NCBI GenBank assembly: GCA_002104985.1
Contig: MCGO01000225.1
Location: forward strand, 1 to 59,069
From: Rhizoclosmatium globosum
Lineage: Eukaryota > Chytridiomycota > Chytridiomycetes > Chytridiales > Chytriomycetaceae
DNA length: 59,069 nucleotides
Reading direction: 5' to 3'
Shown here piece by piece: positions 1 to 9,755 of this stretch. Each line of letters starts with the position of its first letter. Positions within the stretch are counted from its first letter, which is position 1. A model generated the notes under the pieces. The model was not told the origin of the DNA and did no database searches. It saw only the letters and a program-made list of their open reading frames with translations. A program made the translations under genes and the position numbers.

Positions 1-1
1 T

Positions 2-244
2 TTGCATTCTTCGTCAGCACAAATTCGTGACTCACAGTTACCACAAATCCCACCAACGCCCACCAATGTACCCACTCCACTGAATCATGGCCCTGTAGAG
101 ACCGAGGTTCCCACTGAAGAGGAGCTTCGTATTTTAGAAGAAATTGCTCAGACACATGCACGTGCGGTGCGTGAATCGAATCGTGCGAGACATGACTTGA
201 TTATGCAGGAAACGAGGGAGCTATTGTCCTTGGGGCTGTTTTGA
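2..244 (+). CDS. Small-protein subfamily A, C-terminal part (5' end outside window)
   Basis: The open frame enters from the window edge and no ATG is seen, so the 5' end is missing. The visible 80 residues are a Pro/Thr-rich linker followed by the conserved helical block of the local family: EEELRILEEIA, then RARHDLIMQETRELL, ending exactly in LLSLGLF before TGA. The same ending is found at 10928 (LLSLGLF), 13141 (LLSLGLL), 15105 (LLALGLI) and 21822 (LFMLGLY). No known domain is recognised, so function is unknown. The N-terminal domain of this copy should lie upstream of base 1. Confidence 0.7.
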   Translation: MHSSSAQIRDSQLPQIPPTPTNVPTPLNHGPVETEVPTEEELRILEEIAQTHARAVRESNRARHDLIMQETRELLSLGLF

Positions 245-532
245 GGAAGTTTTGTGGTTTGGAATATGCTCGTAGTACCCTGTTAATCTCATTAAATATT
301 GTAATATAGTGTTCACTTTATTAAGCTCGCTGATTTTATTTAGCGATTTCTAATTTAACTCGAAAAGGGATTTGTTTCCACGAACGGAAAAAATGAGGCG
401 GTTGTCTAACAACTCTCAAAAGAACAATTTCTAATTGTCTTTTCATAACTATCTTAAAGAGTTCAAGGAGGATGTTATTCCGATCTCCGTTGGTGTTCAA
501 AAATCACCATCTTCGACGCAATTGAATCCAAA

Positions 533-880
533 ATGTTACCACCCAAAGACAACGCAGTGCACTCATTTCTCATTGAAGTCAATGCCCTTTTCGCTGACGC
601 TGGCGTCACAGAGGCGTCGTCTTCTCTGTCAGGCAGTGTTACTCTTGAACTCATGTTGGCCAATTTGCAGAGTCATCCAGCTCGTCCACACATGACGCCA
701 TCGCTCTCTTCCAGGAGCCACAATATTCCTTTACAAGTCCAGCTCAACCAGGCATTTGGTGGATTCAAAGATCGTCTTGGGGAGTATGTTCGGAGGAATG
801 GCCTTAATGGTCACGCCACGAGGCGTCAACTACTTTCAGTCGCTCGCAAGTACTCTTCTGGATCAAAACATCGTAGATAA
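533..880 (+). CDS. Small-protein subfamily A, N-terminal domain only
   Basis: 115 residues from a clear ATG. Near residues 8-20 there is the family helix (VHSFLIEVNALF). Residues ~65-105 hold the second domain, QLNQAFGGFKDRLGEYVRR followed by ATRRQLLSVARKYSSGS. The protein stops there. The C-terminal block (LE..A...R..H..M...R.LL) present in the full copies at 10928, 13141, 15105 and 21822 is absent, and I find no exon for it downstream. It is either a truncated paralogue or a genuine single-domain form. Function unknown. Confidence 0.55.
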   Translation: MLPPKDNAVHSFLIEVNALFADAGVTEASSSLSGSVTLELMLANLQSHPARPHMTPSLSSRSHNIPLQVQLNQAFGGFKDRLGEYVRRNGLNGHATRRQLLSVARKYSSGSKHRR

Positions 881-1259
881 AGTAATGGTGTCGCATTCAA
901 AATGCACACTTAATCTCAAAACCTGCCAAGACTCTAATCATGCATACAACACTGCCACATAACACACATATGAGCATATAGACAAAGCATATAATAAATT
1001 AGATTAATGTTTTAAGGGTGATAATGTGTTTTGATACTTTCTTGTCAACCAGAATCAGTGTCAACAGGTCTCAAACAACTCATAAATAATGCCGATGTGG
1101 AAAAAGCAATTATATATACATAGGGAATAATGTTGAATGCACGAAGACACGAGAAGTGCATCGTATCTCTTAGAGCCCCAATCACAAGGAGCTGAACTCT
1201 AACTGAACTCAAAGGTATAATTTTGGTAATATATAGAATTAGAATTCGTGATGGACCAT
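881..1259. other. Intergenic, nothing recognised
   Basis: AT-rich spacer between a plus-strand family gene and the 3' end of the minus-strand GPCR remnant. No conserved reading frame, RNA or repeat is visible. Confidence 0.4.
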
Positions 1260-2301
1260 TTATATACTTCTTCGAAAGTAAAAGTAAATGATTGGATTCC
1301 ATAATCCTGATGTTGCGAGACCAAGGCCTCCGAGCATAGCCAACCATTCCGGAGGATTCCAATTAAGGAGCCCAAAGACTCTTAATGCTGTTGGAGGTGT
1401 CCAAGATATCAAAAAACTCAAGCCGATTATTCCACCGCGGAGACTATTCTGAAAGATTTGTTCGTTTTTGAATAACCATAACAGGTGGGTCCACTGCTGT
1501 TACTTCCTTATGACAAACTATCTCCGCTCGACTTTTGGATCTGTTCAAACCTCTGTCTAATGTATCCGCTTTTACTGACTGCAACATCGTCGTATGCTTT
1601 TCTTGGACTGAAGAATCCACAATCTCTCCTTCCTTTACTGTTCCGAGAACATCAAGATTGCTCTGACTTGGTTTCAAAGAGCTCTCCCGTGGGAGTTGAG
1701 ATGAAATTTCAGTGGTATGCAAGCTATGTTCCGTTCCCCACGCTGTTCTCGCCAACGACGAGTAATTTATCACAATCAACAGGAATTGTAGCCAAAGCCA
1801 GATGTAGAAACACCATATTCGTAAATCTGGATATAACGGACCGAACCAACACTCAATCAAAGCAATCCCCCCATCACATCCTCTTCCCCACCGCGACGTT
1901 GAACGATCCCCACTAAAACCCAGCAACCGTGAAGACGATTCCCGAACCCCACGCGTAAATATGAAAACAATGGCCAATACTTTGGCTTTGTTGCTTCCAT
2001 GCTTGATTAACATCCAACACAACAACTCGCGTTGAAATGCCAGCTCGCTGTTGTAACGAAAAAGAACTCGGTCAAGCCTCCTAGAAAAGTAAAATCGCGT
2101 GATTCCATGCGAGCCTCGTTCCTATTCCGAACTGACTGCGAGTGGGATTTCCGAGACGGCTATCCATGCCTGGATCTGGTCGATAGGGCGATGGGTTTGA
2201 AGCCAGAGAACACTAGCGATGAGTGAAATGTTTGCGGCGACGGATATGGGACAGATGATCCATAGCATTAATTCAATGGGATGAAGTTGATCCGCCCTCA
2301 T
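1260..2301 (-). pseudogene. Disrupted cAMP-receptor-like (Dicty_CAR type) seven-TM GPCR
   Basis: Fragments of a seven-TM receptor occur in order on the minus strand but in changing frames. TM1 starts at the ATG at 2301 (IELMLWIICPISVAANISL) and runs into TM2 (AWIAVSEIPLAV). TM3 is LGGLTEFFFVTTASWHFN and TM4 is HIYAWGSGIVFTVAGF. TM5 is ECWFGPLYPDLRIWCFYI then WLWLQFLLIVINY. TM6 is GLSFLISWTPPTALRVF and TM7 is GLATSGLWNPIIYFYF, with an NPxxY-like end. The W-rich TM3, HxxxWG in TM4 and YPxLRxWxFY before TM5 are typical of cAMP-receptor-like GPCRs. Stops lie after TM2, TM3 and TM4 and before TM6. Introns could repair one or two joins, but at least some breaks look like real indels or sequence errors. 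In the family these receptors couple extracellular ligands to G proteins at the plasma membrane. Confidence 0.6.
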
Positions 2302-2473
2302 TGTTCTAAATCTTGAAAGAAAAGTTACTTGATTCGACTTTGATATCGGTTTAGACTGTATCCTTTGGTTGAAATTTTTCGATTGCATGAGATGAGTCAA
2401 AAAAACTATCGTGAAGCTGATCAAGCAACCTTGAAAAGCGGACCCACCGACAACGCAGATTTTAGAAAAAACT

Positions 2474-2779
2474 ATGCATCAAATGCGAATGAGAGGAGAC
2501 TCACAAGCACGTGGAAGCACGAGAGTCCTCAACAATGTGAATGACTTCCTAATGATCCCGGACTGCTTCTTTGGAATCTCACAAGCTTCTCCTTCTGACT
2601 TCAAGATCTGTACAAGCAAAGAAGCCCGACTTCAAATCGCATTCAACCGATTTAAGATGAGTCTGCGGTCATACCTCAGGAAACAAAGGATGGGTCGAGA
2701 ACAGGCAAGGCGGTACTTATTGGCTCTGCTCAAAACGAACAAAGAATATTTCGTGATTGTTGAGTGTTGTTCGTTCTGA
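2474..2779 (+). CDS. Small-protein subfamily A, divergent N-terminal domain only
   Basis: 101 residues from ATG at 2474. It keeps the subfamily A pattern: a first helix NDFLMIPDCFFGI, then EARLQIAFNRFKMSLRSYL and QARRYLL. The tail after ARRYLLALL is unrelated, and no LLSLGLF-type C-terminal block follows. It resembles the next copy at 2913 most closely (both have the IPD.FFG variant of helix 1), which suggests a tandem pair. It may be a decaying copy; function unknown. Confidence 0.45.
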   Translation: MHQMRMRGDSQARGSTRVLNNVNDFLMIPDCFFGISQASPSDFKICTSKEARLQIAFNRFKMSLRSYLRKQRMGREQARRYLLALLKTNKEYFVIVECCSF

Positions 2780-2912
2780 TTGATCTTTTAGTTTCATTTA
2801 AATTCAATAAAAATATTCATAAGTCTCCAATCATCGTCCCTGCAATCTGCAATGATGGTGATATTTCAAATCTGGTATCCCACCAGATTTTTTTCGAACG
2901 AAAAACGTGGAA

Positions 2913-3226
2913 ATGGACACGCCAGCCACCGAAGATCTCACTGCATCCCTCAAGATCCCAGATGATTTCTTTGGGAGCAAGAAAGCGTGTGAAAAAGTGC
3001 CTTTGTGGAAAGACAGTGCTCGTACAACTTCTGCGACTTACGTCTACAAGCTGCCTTTGATTCATTTAAAAAGAGCCTCCGGATGTACTTGAAACGGAAT
3101 GGAGTTACAGCGCTGGAGGCGAGACGAATTCTATTTCACGCCTCAAGGAATGGAGTGAAACGGAGGAAGGATGTTGTGGCCAATACCGGAAGAAACGCCA
3201 CTCGTAACACACACCTAAAACCTTGA
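2913..3226 (+). pseudogene. Small-protein subfamily A, N-terminal domain, frame broken once
   Basis: From the ATG at 2913 the first frame gives the helix SLKIPDDFFGSKK and runs to about 3035. The family domain then continues one frame back as DLRLQAAFDSFKKSLRMYL and EARRILFHASRNG, ending at the stop at 3226. Comparison with the 2474 copy puts the break next to TTSA/DLRLQ, where one base appears to be missing. The C-terminal block is absent. It could be intact in the organism if the missing base is a consensus error. Confidence 0.5.
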
Positions 3227-3279
3227 GCACAGATGCCTTATTCCCTTCTTCGAATACTTTATACTTTTCATGCACAACA

Positions 3280-4169
3280 TTAGTAAATATCCATTGCATT
3301 CTCCAGTTGAATCTTTTCCAATATCCGTGTTAATGTCTCCAATCCAAATATCGCACTTTCGTCATGACTTCTCCTGGGCAGAAGTGCGAATGTGCAAAGT
3401 CAATTAGTTTCACAATAGTGTGTCCTTGAGCGTCGAAAGCAAGTAAGATGGAAGCGGCGTATATACGGCATTCGGCCTGTTTCAACACCGAAATAAGCTC
3501 CTGCGTTTTGCATATAAACTCGGATAAAATCGTTTGACGAAGGGACGAGTTTCTGATATGTTGAAAGAACTCCTTGAATCCAGAACCAAGGGTAGAAGGA
3601 GTTAAAGAGCGACCAAACTCTTTTCCATGGATTGTATATGTTTCAGATATTGGATTGAATAGCTGCAGAACATTATTGTTATTTCCATGGCATACTGCAC
3701 TGTGGCTGAAGGGCAAACCTCACCTTCATCCCACAAATTCTCAGTCCCGTTTCACCCGAAGTTGTCACTCTCGCCTGTTCCTCCATCCGCATCCGTTTAG
3801 CTTCTGATGCGTCCCGTCCGTAAAGCCTCGTCCCAATCTTGACATCGACAATTGAAGGATTGGCGAGGCTGTCAACCACATTCTCCATCACCACGCACCA
3901 GTCCTGAGTCGCTCGTCCCGGCAAAGTGCATTCGCGGACACCGAGAAACGACGGGGCAAATGCCGCCAACGACGGACAAAGACTGAGTTTGGTGTAGAAC
4001 TGGACTTCGATGCTTTCGGGCCCGGGCACTGGTTTCGCAAGGATACTTTTGCATTGGCGATGATGTTGGTGGTGGTGGTGGTGGTCCAGGCCGGAGAAGG
4101 TGGCGGGTTCAAGCACAAACAGGACCGTGCATGTCCTGCTACTTGGTGCTCAAAGTCTTGGATGTTCAT
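3280..4169 (-). CDS. Inositol polyphosphate multikinase (IPK2/ARG82/IPMK type)
   Basis: The enzyme phosphorylates inositol phosphates (IP3 to IP4 and IP5) in nucleus and cytoplasm; the yeast member also supports transcriptional control. Family signatures are in order: an N-terminal HQVAGH, AKPVPGPESIEVQFYTKL, the catalytic PSIVDVKIGTRLYG (PxxxDxKxG), GETGLRICGMK, FGRSLTP, an SSLL-like AASILLAFD and IDFAHS. Proposed exons are 4169-4126, 4045-3724 and 3662 onward, with introns of 80 and 61 bases; all junctions keep frame, though the first donor (GTCCTG) is weak. Start is the first ATG before HQVAGH. After IDFAHSHFCPG the frame ends at 3330, but the conserved ending HDESAIFGLETL then TRILEKIQ continues in the neighbouring frame to a stop at 3280. 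One base is therefore missing near 3370. About 250 residues when corrected, short for the family. Confidence 0.8.
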
Positions 4170-4903
4170 TTTTAAGGGCTCATCACGCAAGATCGAGTGT
4201 GAATAGCAGCTATATCGCTCATTTTAGGAACAAGGAGATGGATGAAACTTACAGAGATTTTCCAAAATGAAGAAAGTACCTCTATCCTTTTTTCTTCACA
4301 AAACTTAACCACATAATCACAGTGTCCAAATGACTCTTGTTTGTTTTGACTCTTCGCCACCAAGAGGTATAAATATTCGCGGGCTCCTTTTTTCTCGAAC
4401 CAAAAAGCTCTCTTCTTGGTCTGCCGACCAAACTCCAAGTCTCGGACTCCAAGACAAGATGGCCCCATTCTCTCCTGGAACCTTCCAAGAGACCTTCGCT
4501 CTGCTCTCTACTCCCACTGAATGTCATTCCAACACTACGTCTCAAACCAACATTCGTTCCCTTTCTCAAGCAACAAAAAAAAAGCTTCTAGACAAGCATG
4601 AATGGAGTGTGTGCTGTTGGTTTTGGTTGAAGGTTATCGAGTTTCTTAGTTTTATTTTTTAATACTGGTGGTAGTTTATTTGGAGCCGGGTGGGTCGTTT
4701 GACAACCACTTGGCTTCTATTACTGCCGTTTCGACGATGGAATGGGGGGTTTTGGAGGAAGTGGTTTCATTTCTTTTTAGTTCCTTCATTCTGGAGAAAT
4801 ACAGTAAGGGAAGCCCTACTCAATATGTTTCGGTGACGGTTTTTTTCAAAGGTGCATGAGCCTCAACAATTAATTCACTGAAAACGCTTCTGATCCACAT
4901 TGA
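4170..4903. other. Intergenic between divergent genes, nothing recognised
   Basis: Spacer between the minus-strand kinase and the plus-strand subfamily B array, so it should hold both promoters. Open frames here on either strand show no similarity to anything else in the window and no domain I know. No RNA gene or repeat seen. Confidence 0.35.
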
Positions 4904-5458
4904 ATGGATTCTTCTTACAGCGATTCTCATTCGATACAGGAACCTCAGTTAGTGACACAGTTTGAGGCGAATGCGGGTATCGGCATCCCGCAATCTTCTG
5001 AAACCAACCCTATTTCACCCTCATTCATAAGCGCATCGCATCCATCTCTATACTATCTTCCTCCCCCCATTCCAAACACATACGCGGCTACTGAACATCC
5101 TTTGACCCAATCTCCGCCCAATGATATGAGCGCATACCCTACAACTCACACTTCTCTGCCAAACGTTGCCGTAAGCCAAAGCAGCACGCTGCCGGTCGAA
5201 CAAGCACAACCATCAAATTCTGGCTTCCAACCAAATAATGGTCAAAGGCACGGAGGTGATTCAACCCAGCCCTCCGAAATCCCCGATCCCGAAATGGACA
5301 TCGACAGTTTATCGATTGAAGAACTGGAACGCATCTCAATTGCGCGTCACAATCAACAAAAAGAAATCTTGGAAAGGATGCATAGGAAAGCTATGTTGGA
5401 TGTAAGAGAGGAATTGAGAAGGCAGGTGCCAAGACACAACCAAGATAATGAACATTGA
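4904..5458 (+). CDS. Small-protein subfamily B (Ser/Pro-rich with C-terminal ARH block)
   Basis: 184 residues, intronless. Residues 1-125 are low-complexity and rich in Ser, Pro, Thr, Gln and Asn, probably disordered. The conserved block follows near residues 133-175: SLSIEELERISIARHNQQK, then ERMHRKAMLDVREELRRQ. The same layout recurs at 5828, 7084, 9237 and 54047. The block matches the C-terminal block of subfamilies A and C in spacing of its leucines, His and Arg. No signal peptide or TM. First gene of a plus-strand array of B copies. Function unknown. Confidence 0.7.
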   Translation: MDSSYSDSHSIQEPQLVTQFEANAGIGIPQSSETNPISPSFISASHPSLYYLPPPIPNTYAATEHPLTQSPPNDMSAYPTTHTSLPNVAVSQSSTLPVEQAQPSNSGFQPNNGQRHGGDSTQPSEIPDPEMDIDSLSIEELERISIARHNQQKEILERMHRKAMLDVREELRRQVPRHNQDNEH

Positions 5459-5827
5459 GGCCACCCAGAGCAAGTTTGAGAAGTACTTGGACTGCGTGGA
5501 TTAAAGTTATACCGCTCATTTCAGAAATATAATTTGTAGCGAAGTTGTGTGAAACTGCACAGATTTCGGTCCCCTTATTTTACAAGCCCAACTTGGAACT
5601 GGTATGGTGACACTGTTATTTCCGCACTCCCGAGAAAGCATTTTATAACTGTACAACCAAAATAGTTGGTTGTGAAAGAGACTCATCAGAGGAGATTGCC
5701 TGATTGGTCTGAGGCACGCGGAGGCGGAGACAATCCGTGCAAATTTTGGTTGCTCTCCTTTCGGATTCCTCAAACAACTGTATCCCTCCCAGCTGAACAT
5801 AATCAAGAGACACCACCAATTTCCACC

Positions 5828-6304
5828 ATGGACCTTCTCGTAGCTGCAGTTGATGCAGTTCTCGCACACTCAGCCACCGACCTTTGCCCTACAGCCAGTA
5901 CAAACCCGACCACAACCATAGACAAGCCTAGGGACCAGCGTCCCGGTGACGTTATTGGACTTCCGGATCTCTTGGGTCAAGATACCACGGAGTCCGTAGT
6001 AACATCTGAACCCATCGATCAATCAGCGTTGGACTTGGTGGATATATCCGACTCGGTGGCAAGCAACACTGCCACAATCTGCCCGAATTTGTGGACTCTG
6101 ACGACGAAGGAAATTGAAGCTATGAGCATCAAAGAGCTGGAGCTGTTTGCACAAAAGCGACATGAAGCCACTAAGATGGAGCTAGTGCAAAAGCATAGAG
6201 CCATGATGGCGGAGTGGCGTGCAAACAGTCAGTCAACAAGCACTATCGCTTCGCCTCGAACACCGAGTGTGTCTAGCCACGAATCATCCGCTAATTCCAT
6301 TTAA
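5828..6304 (+). CDS. Small-protein subfamily B
   Basis: 158 residues. The ATG at 5828 is chosen because it lies in a good context (CCACCATGG) and gives a compact protein; the frame is open further upstream. An acidic, Ser/Thr-rich N-terminal half is followed by WTLTTKEIEAMSIKELELF, AQKRHEATKMELVQKH and RAMMAEWRANS. The block closely parallels the 9237 copy (LLSIAELEDMARTRH). The 369 bases between this start and the previous gene contain only presumed 5' leader and promoter. Function unknown. Confidence 0.65.
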   Translation: MDLLVAAVDAVLAHSATDLCPTASTNPTTTIDKPRDQRPGDVIGLPDLLGQDTTESVVTSEPIDQSALDLVDISDSVASNTATICPNLWTLTTKEIEAMSIKELELFAQKRHEATKMELVQKHRAMMAEWRANSQSTSTIASPRTPSVSSHESSANSI

Positions 6305-7083
6305 TTCTAATATCGTAATGCTCCTTTCTCCGATATCCAACTACTATAATATCCATTCGCCTTTTCCGAGCTTATGTGTCTCTCTTCAGTCATTATCAGC
6401 ACCCTTGCTGCTTTCGTTCACACGGCCACAAAGCCGTGTTTCCTTTCCTTGTTTCGAATAAACAGAGATCAACCCTCTAATTAATTTGGAGATGAATTGA
6501 ACATTCCTCTGCTCTGGAACTGATTACGTTTATTTATCGATGAGATTGAGTTTGAAAGACTACTGTGTTATCTCATTCTTTTCGAGTACTGTGGCCAGTG
6601 GGTGCGGTCTTGCACAAGAATCAAATCAAAAAGGGGTTGTTTCCTCAAAGCCAACAAGCCCGCAGTCGGTCCTTCAATTTAAATACAGCGATATAAAAAT
6701 AGTCAAACGATACATGACATCACAGTCAAGAGCCCCCCAAACAGGGATTCTTCAAATACGGTCTCTTTATCATAATGCGAAATATACCGAATCTCAAACT
6801 CGAAATTCGGAGATTTTTGAGAAATCCGATCGGGGAATTTATTTCATTGAATACAGTGGTTAACCTTAAATTTGGTCAGATCAGTCCAAATAGCACATAA
6901 TCACACAAACGTAACAAGATACGCTAAGATATTCCGCACAAAAACCCTGTTAAGAGAGTGATGTTTTCTTTGAGTGGCTGCATGCCTGAAACATGAGTCG
7001 GAAATTGCAAATCTCCGTTGCATCCCATCGCAAATTTTTGACGAAACGTCTGTTACCTTTGCGCTGACGTTATCGTCCGATCA
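6305..7083. other. Intergenic, nothing recognised
   Basis: 779-base AT-rich spacer inside the subfamily B array. One open frame near 6540-6863 has no family motif and no recognisable domain, so I do not call it a gene. Confidence 0.35.
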
Positions 7084-7725
7084 ATGGATACGAATGTTAG
7101 CCAGGGTGGCATACAACAGGGGGGTTTGGGACCTCCACCTGGTTTGATCAATGATGGCGACCCACCGTTGAGACCACTTTCTTTGATGGTATCGTCATCC
7201 ACATCGACTACATCCTCCCATGACACCCGGTCCACAATGGCTTCTCATAGGAATCATGCCGACCAAGTTGGTTCAAGTTCCAGTTCCGGGCGACGAACCT
7301 TCAATACAGTAATGTTTGAAGAGGAAGCCGACTCCGAATACGGTCCCAGTCCCCGCTCACCCCCGTCACCACCATCGAATCCATCACGAAAGAGGATACG
7401 TACATCGGCCTCCCATTCCCCGCCAGCGTTTGAGACGGCTTTGGCTTTGACATCTCCATTGGATCCCGAAGCCCCGGAAACCTACCCCTCCCTTGGCGAC
7501 TCACCGACTACTGAACGGATGAAACTGCTGACTACTTCAAAGTACCCAGAAGACCGCATCTTGTCTGAGGATGCTGTTTCTGGCACAGAGGTGGTCGAAT
7601 TGGTTAGAGCGGTGCATCAGCGGCATGTTGAGAGCCAGCCGGATTTGCAAGCGAGGCAGAGGGAGTTTATGCGTTTATGGAGAGGCACGTATTATACCGG
7701 GAGGAGCCGGAATGGTACAGGCTGA
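7084..7725 (+). CDS. Small-protein subfamily B, divergent
   Basis: 213 residues from ATG at 7084. The first ~165 residues are Ser/Pro/Asp-rich and disordered-looking, with a basic patch (SRKRIRTSASH) near residue 102 that could act as a nuclear signal. The C-terminal block is weaker than in its neighbours but in register: VVELVRAVHQRHVESQPDL followed by ARQREFMRLWRGTYY. Position in the array and layout place it in subfamily B. Function unknown. Confidence 0.6.
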   Translation: MDTNVSQGGIQQGGLGPPPGLINDGDPPLRPLSLMVSSSTSTTSSHDTRSTMASHRNHADQVGSSSSSGRRTFNTVMFEEEADSEYGPSPRSPPSPPSNPSRKRIRTSASHSPPAFETALALTSPLDPEAPETYPSLGDSPTTERMKLLTTSKYPEDRILSEDAVSGTEVVELVRAVHQRHVESQPDLQARQREFMRLWRGTYYTGRSRNGTG

Positions 7726-8170
7726 AATAACACCCTCTGCTCTCGTCCCTTAAGTTTAGCCACGAAAATAAGGGAAGTGTGGCCTAATCATGATTTTTTG
7801 ATGGCAGAGATTAAGTATCTGTCTCTTTACCTTATTTTGGGTTGAATAATTAAGTTTTAATAATAATATTTGCAGTGATTAGTAATTTATGGGTATTTGG
7901 GTTGTTTGGATGATAACGATTATATTGCCCGATGGATTACATCCAATCAAGTGTCCGAAAACAAAGACTGTTTGGGATTGTATTTATTTCTGCATGGAGT
8001 TAGGATGAGTCATTTACACTGTTCCCGGCAGGGCCGGCACCGTGAACTTTCAAGCCAAACGATGCCAAATCAGCTATACTTACTAATATGACAAGAATTA
8101 AAAAGACAAATCAACGTTTGCTACTTCCCATTGTTTCTGCCTCGTCGTCTTCCATTGTTGCCCAGAAACA
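7726..8170. other. Intergenic, nothing recognised
   Basis: 445-base AT-rich spacer (for example 7840-7890) that should contain the promoter of the TM protein at 8171. No motif or RNA recognised. Confidence 0.35.
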
Positions 8171-8932
8171 ATGGACCAAGATAGTGAGCCACCACCCATA
8201 TACGACAAGAAACGCGATCGAGGACGGTCCATCGCGTATTTCCTGCGAGGATTTCTTCTCACAATGATACTGACGGCCTTTATTGGCCTGACACCCATGA
8301 TCTGTGACAAAGATCCCGTTGTGAAAGCGTTTCACCTGTTGGGGTGCGGAATCGCGACGTTGATACAATCCATAGCTGTTGTTGCTGCAGTCATATTCCT
8401 CCAAAAGTACCAAGACGTGTTTTGTCGCGCTGTTGCGAGCTTCATGGAGAATTATAAACGAAATCAAGATCAGAATGCCATTAGTGTTGGACAAGGAAAC
8501 AAACCAAACCTACCTGGAACCGGAACGGGAGGATTGCCTCCCGAACCACCTCTGAGTCAGTATGACATCTCATTGAGAGACTGCAACACGATCGTGTCTA
8601 ACGATTTTGCGTATTTTTGTATTGCCGCTGCATTCTATGTACTCATGGGTCTCGGAATCATGAGCGCAGGAGCTCAAAAGGTTCGTCAGTTACATCAGAT
8701 TGTTGTGAATAAGGAAAAGAAGGCTCCGAATTTTGTGAAACCTGATCGGACAAAGAGTATGGTTGTAACGACACCGACGTTGGGTACTATTGCAGGAAGA
8801 CTTCCAAGTGCACAATTCGATAGGCCTATAAGCACTGCAGTTGAAAGTAATGGGCCTGCGAGTGCTACAGTTGGAACTCCGACATTGAAAGGAACGCCTG
8901 TAGCCTCACGACCACCTTCTTACTTTGGATAG
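8171..8932 (+). CDS. Three-TM membrane protein, paralogue of 22677
   Basis: 253 residues, intronless. Hydrophobic segments lie near residues 21-43, 56-78 and ~143-165. A soluble loop follows the second segment and a ~80-residue Pro/Thr/Ser tail follows the third. It aligns along its length with the protein at 22677. Shared landmarks are HLLGCGIATLIQSIAVV against YYLLGVSIASIIQSAGLI, RDCNTIVSNDFAYFCIAAAF against TRCRDAIEKDFSFFCVGVVF, and KPDR followed by GTIAGRL against GAVAGKL in the tail. No signal peptide. It sits inside the subfamily B array. The family is not recognised; a plasma or endomembrane location is inferred only. Confidence 0.65.
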   Translation: MDQDSEPPPIYDKKRDRGRSIAYFLRGFLLTMILTAFIGLTPMICDKDPVVKAFHLLGCGIATLIQSIAVVAAVIFLQKYQDVFCRAVASFMENYKRNQDQNAISVGQGNKPNLPGTGTGGLPPEPPLSQYDISLRDCNTIVSNDFAYFCIAAAFYVLMGLGIMSAGAQKVRQLHQIVVNKEKKAPNFVKPDRTKSMVVTTPTLGTIAGRLPSAQFDRPISTAVESNGPASATVGTPTLKGTPVASRPPSYFG

Positions 8933-9236
8933 ATTTTTTGAGTGTTTGGTTTTTTACCTTTAATGAGCTGAGATGAAAGCATTGACTGAAGCACCCTCTT
9001 CGGATTTACGTTCCCGGTGCGTTAAACAAGTGCGCAATACGCTAAATAAAGAAAGAACTTTGAGTTGGTGCTATATACGTATTATAAATTCATTGTTTTG
9101 ACTGTTTTGTGACAGTACTTCCGTCATCTCCACCCGGGAGATTCATAAAAAACTTTCCATCAGTGAGGGCCAGACCCTGGCCGAGAACGGAGCAAAGCAG
9201 CACCCTGCAAATTTTCACTCCCAAAACCAAGTGCCA
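8933..9236. other. Intergenic, nothing recognised
   Basis: Short spacer between the TM protein and the next subfamily B gene. No motif seen. Confidence 0.3.
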
Positions 9237-9755
9237 ATGACAGAGACGAACGCGGCAATGGCGCTCATGGCAATCTACCACCAAGGTACAACACCAATGG
9301 TGGTAGTCTCACCGCCTAGCGAAGCCGACTGTCCCAGGGACGAGTCAGGCCCAAGTTCCGCTTATAATACGGGCTACCACAGTCACACCACCCCCATCAG
9401 CCCAACCTTTCTCCGAACTCTCCCATCTCGAAGCTCGCCCCTTCGCTATGTCCTTCCTAGCCCAGAACCACGTGTCCCAGGTCCGCCAACAAACTATCCC
9501 GATTCGTGGACAAACAATGGCGATTCACATGTGTCTCCAAGCCCACGTTCTCCCACAACTTCCGACGGACTGTCTATTTACGCTCGGACGCTTGGGCCGC
9601 AGCTTTCGGATAAAGATGTGGAGTTGTTGAGTATCGCGGAGCTGGAGGATATGGCTCGGACTCGTCATGTTGAGATGAAGAGGAGAGGTGTCCTTCAACA
9701 GTCTCATGAGGATATGATGAAGCAGTGGAGGTACGAGGCACAGAAGCGCACTTAA
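9237..9755 (+). CDS. Small-protein subfamily B
   Basis: 172 residues. The start is the first ATG in the frame (9237), just downstream of an in-frame GTG. The N-terminal ~115 residues are Ser/Pro/Thr-rich. The conserved block occupies the last ~45 residues: LLSIAELEDMARTRHVEMK, then QQSHEDMMKQWRYEAQKR. A basic end (AQKRT) closes the protein, like the 54047 copy. Last plus-strand B gene of the array. Function unknown. Confidence 0.7.
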   Translation: MTETNAAMALMAIYHQGTTPMVVVSPPSEADCPRDESGPSSAYNTGYHSHTTPISPTFLRTLPSRSSPLRYVLPSPEPRVPGPPTNYPDSWTNNGDSHVSPSPRSPTTSDGLSIYARTLGPQLSDKDVELLSIAELEDMARTRHVEMKRRGVLQQSHEDMMKQWRYEAQKRT

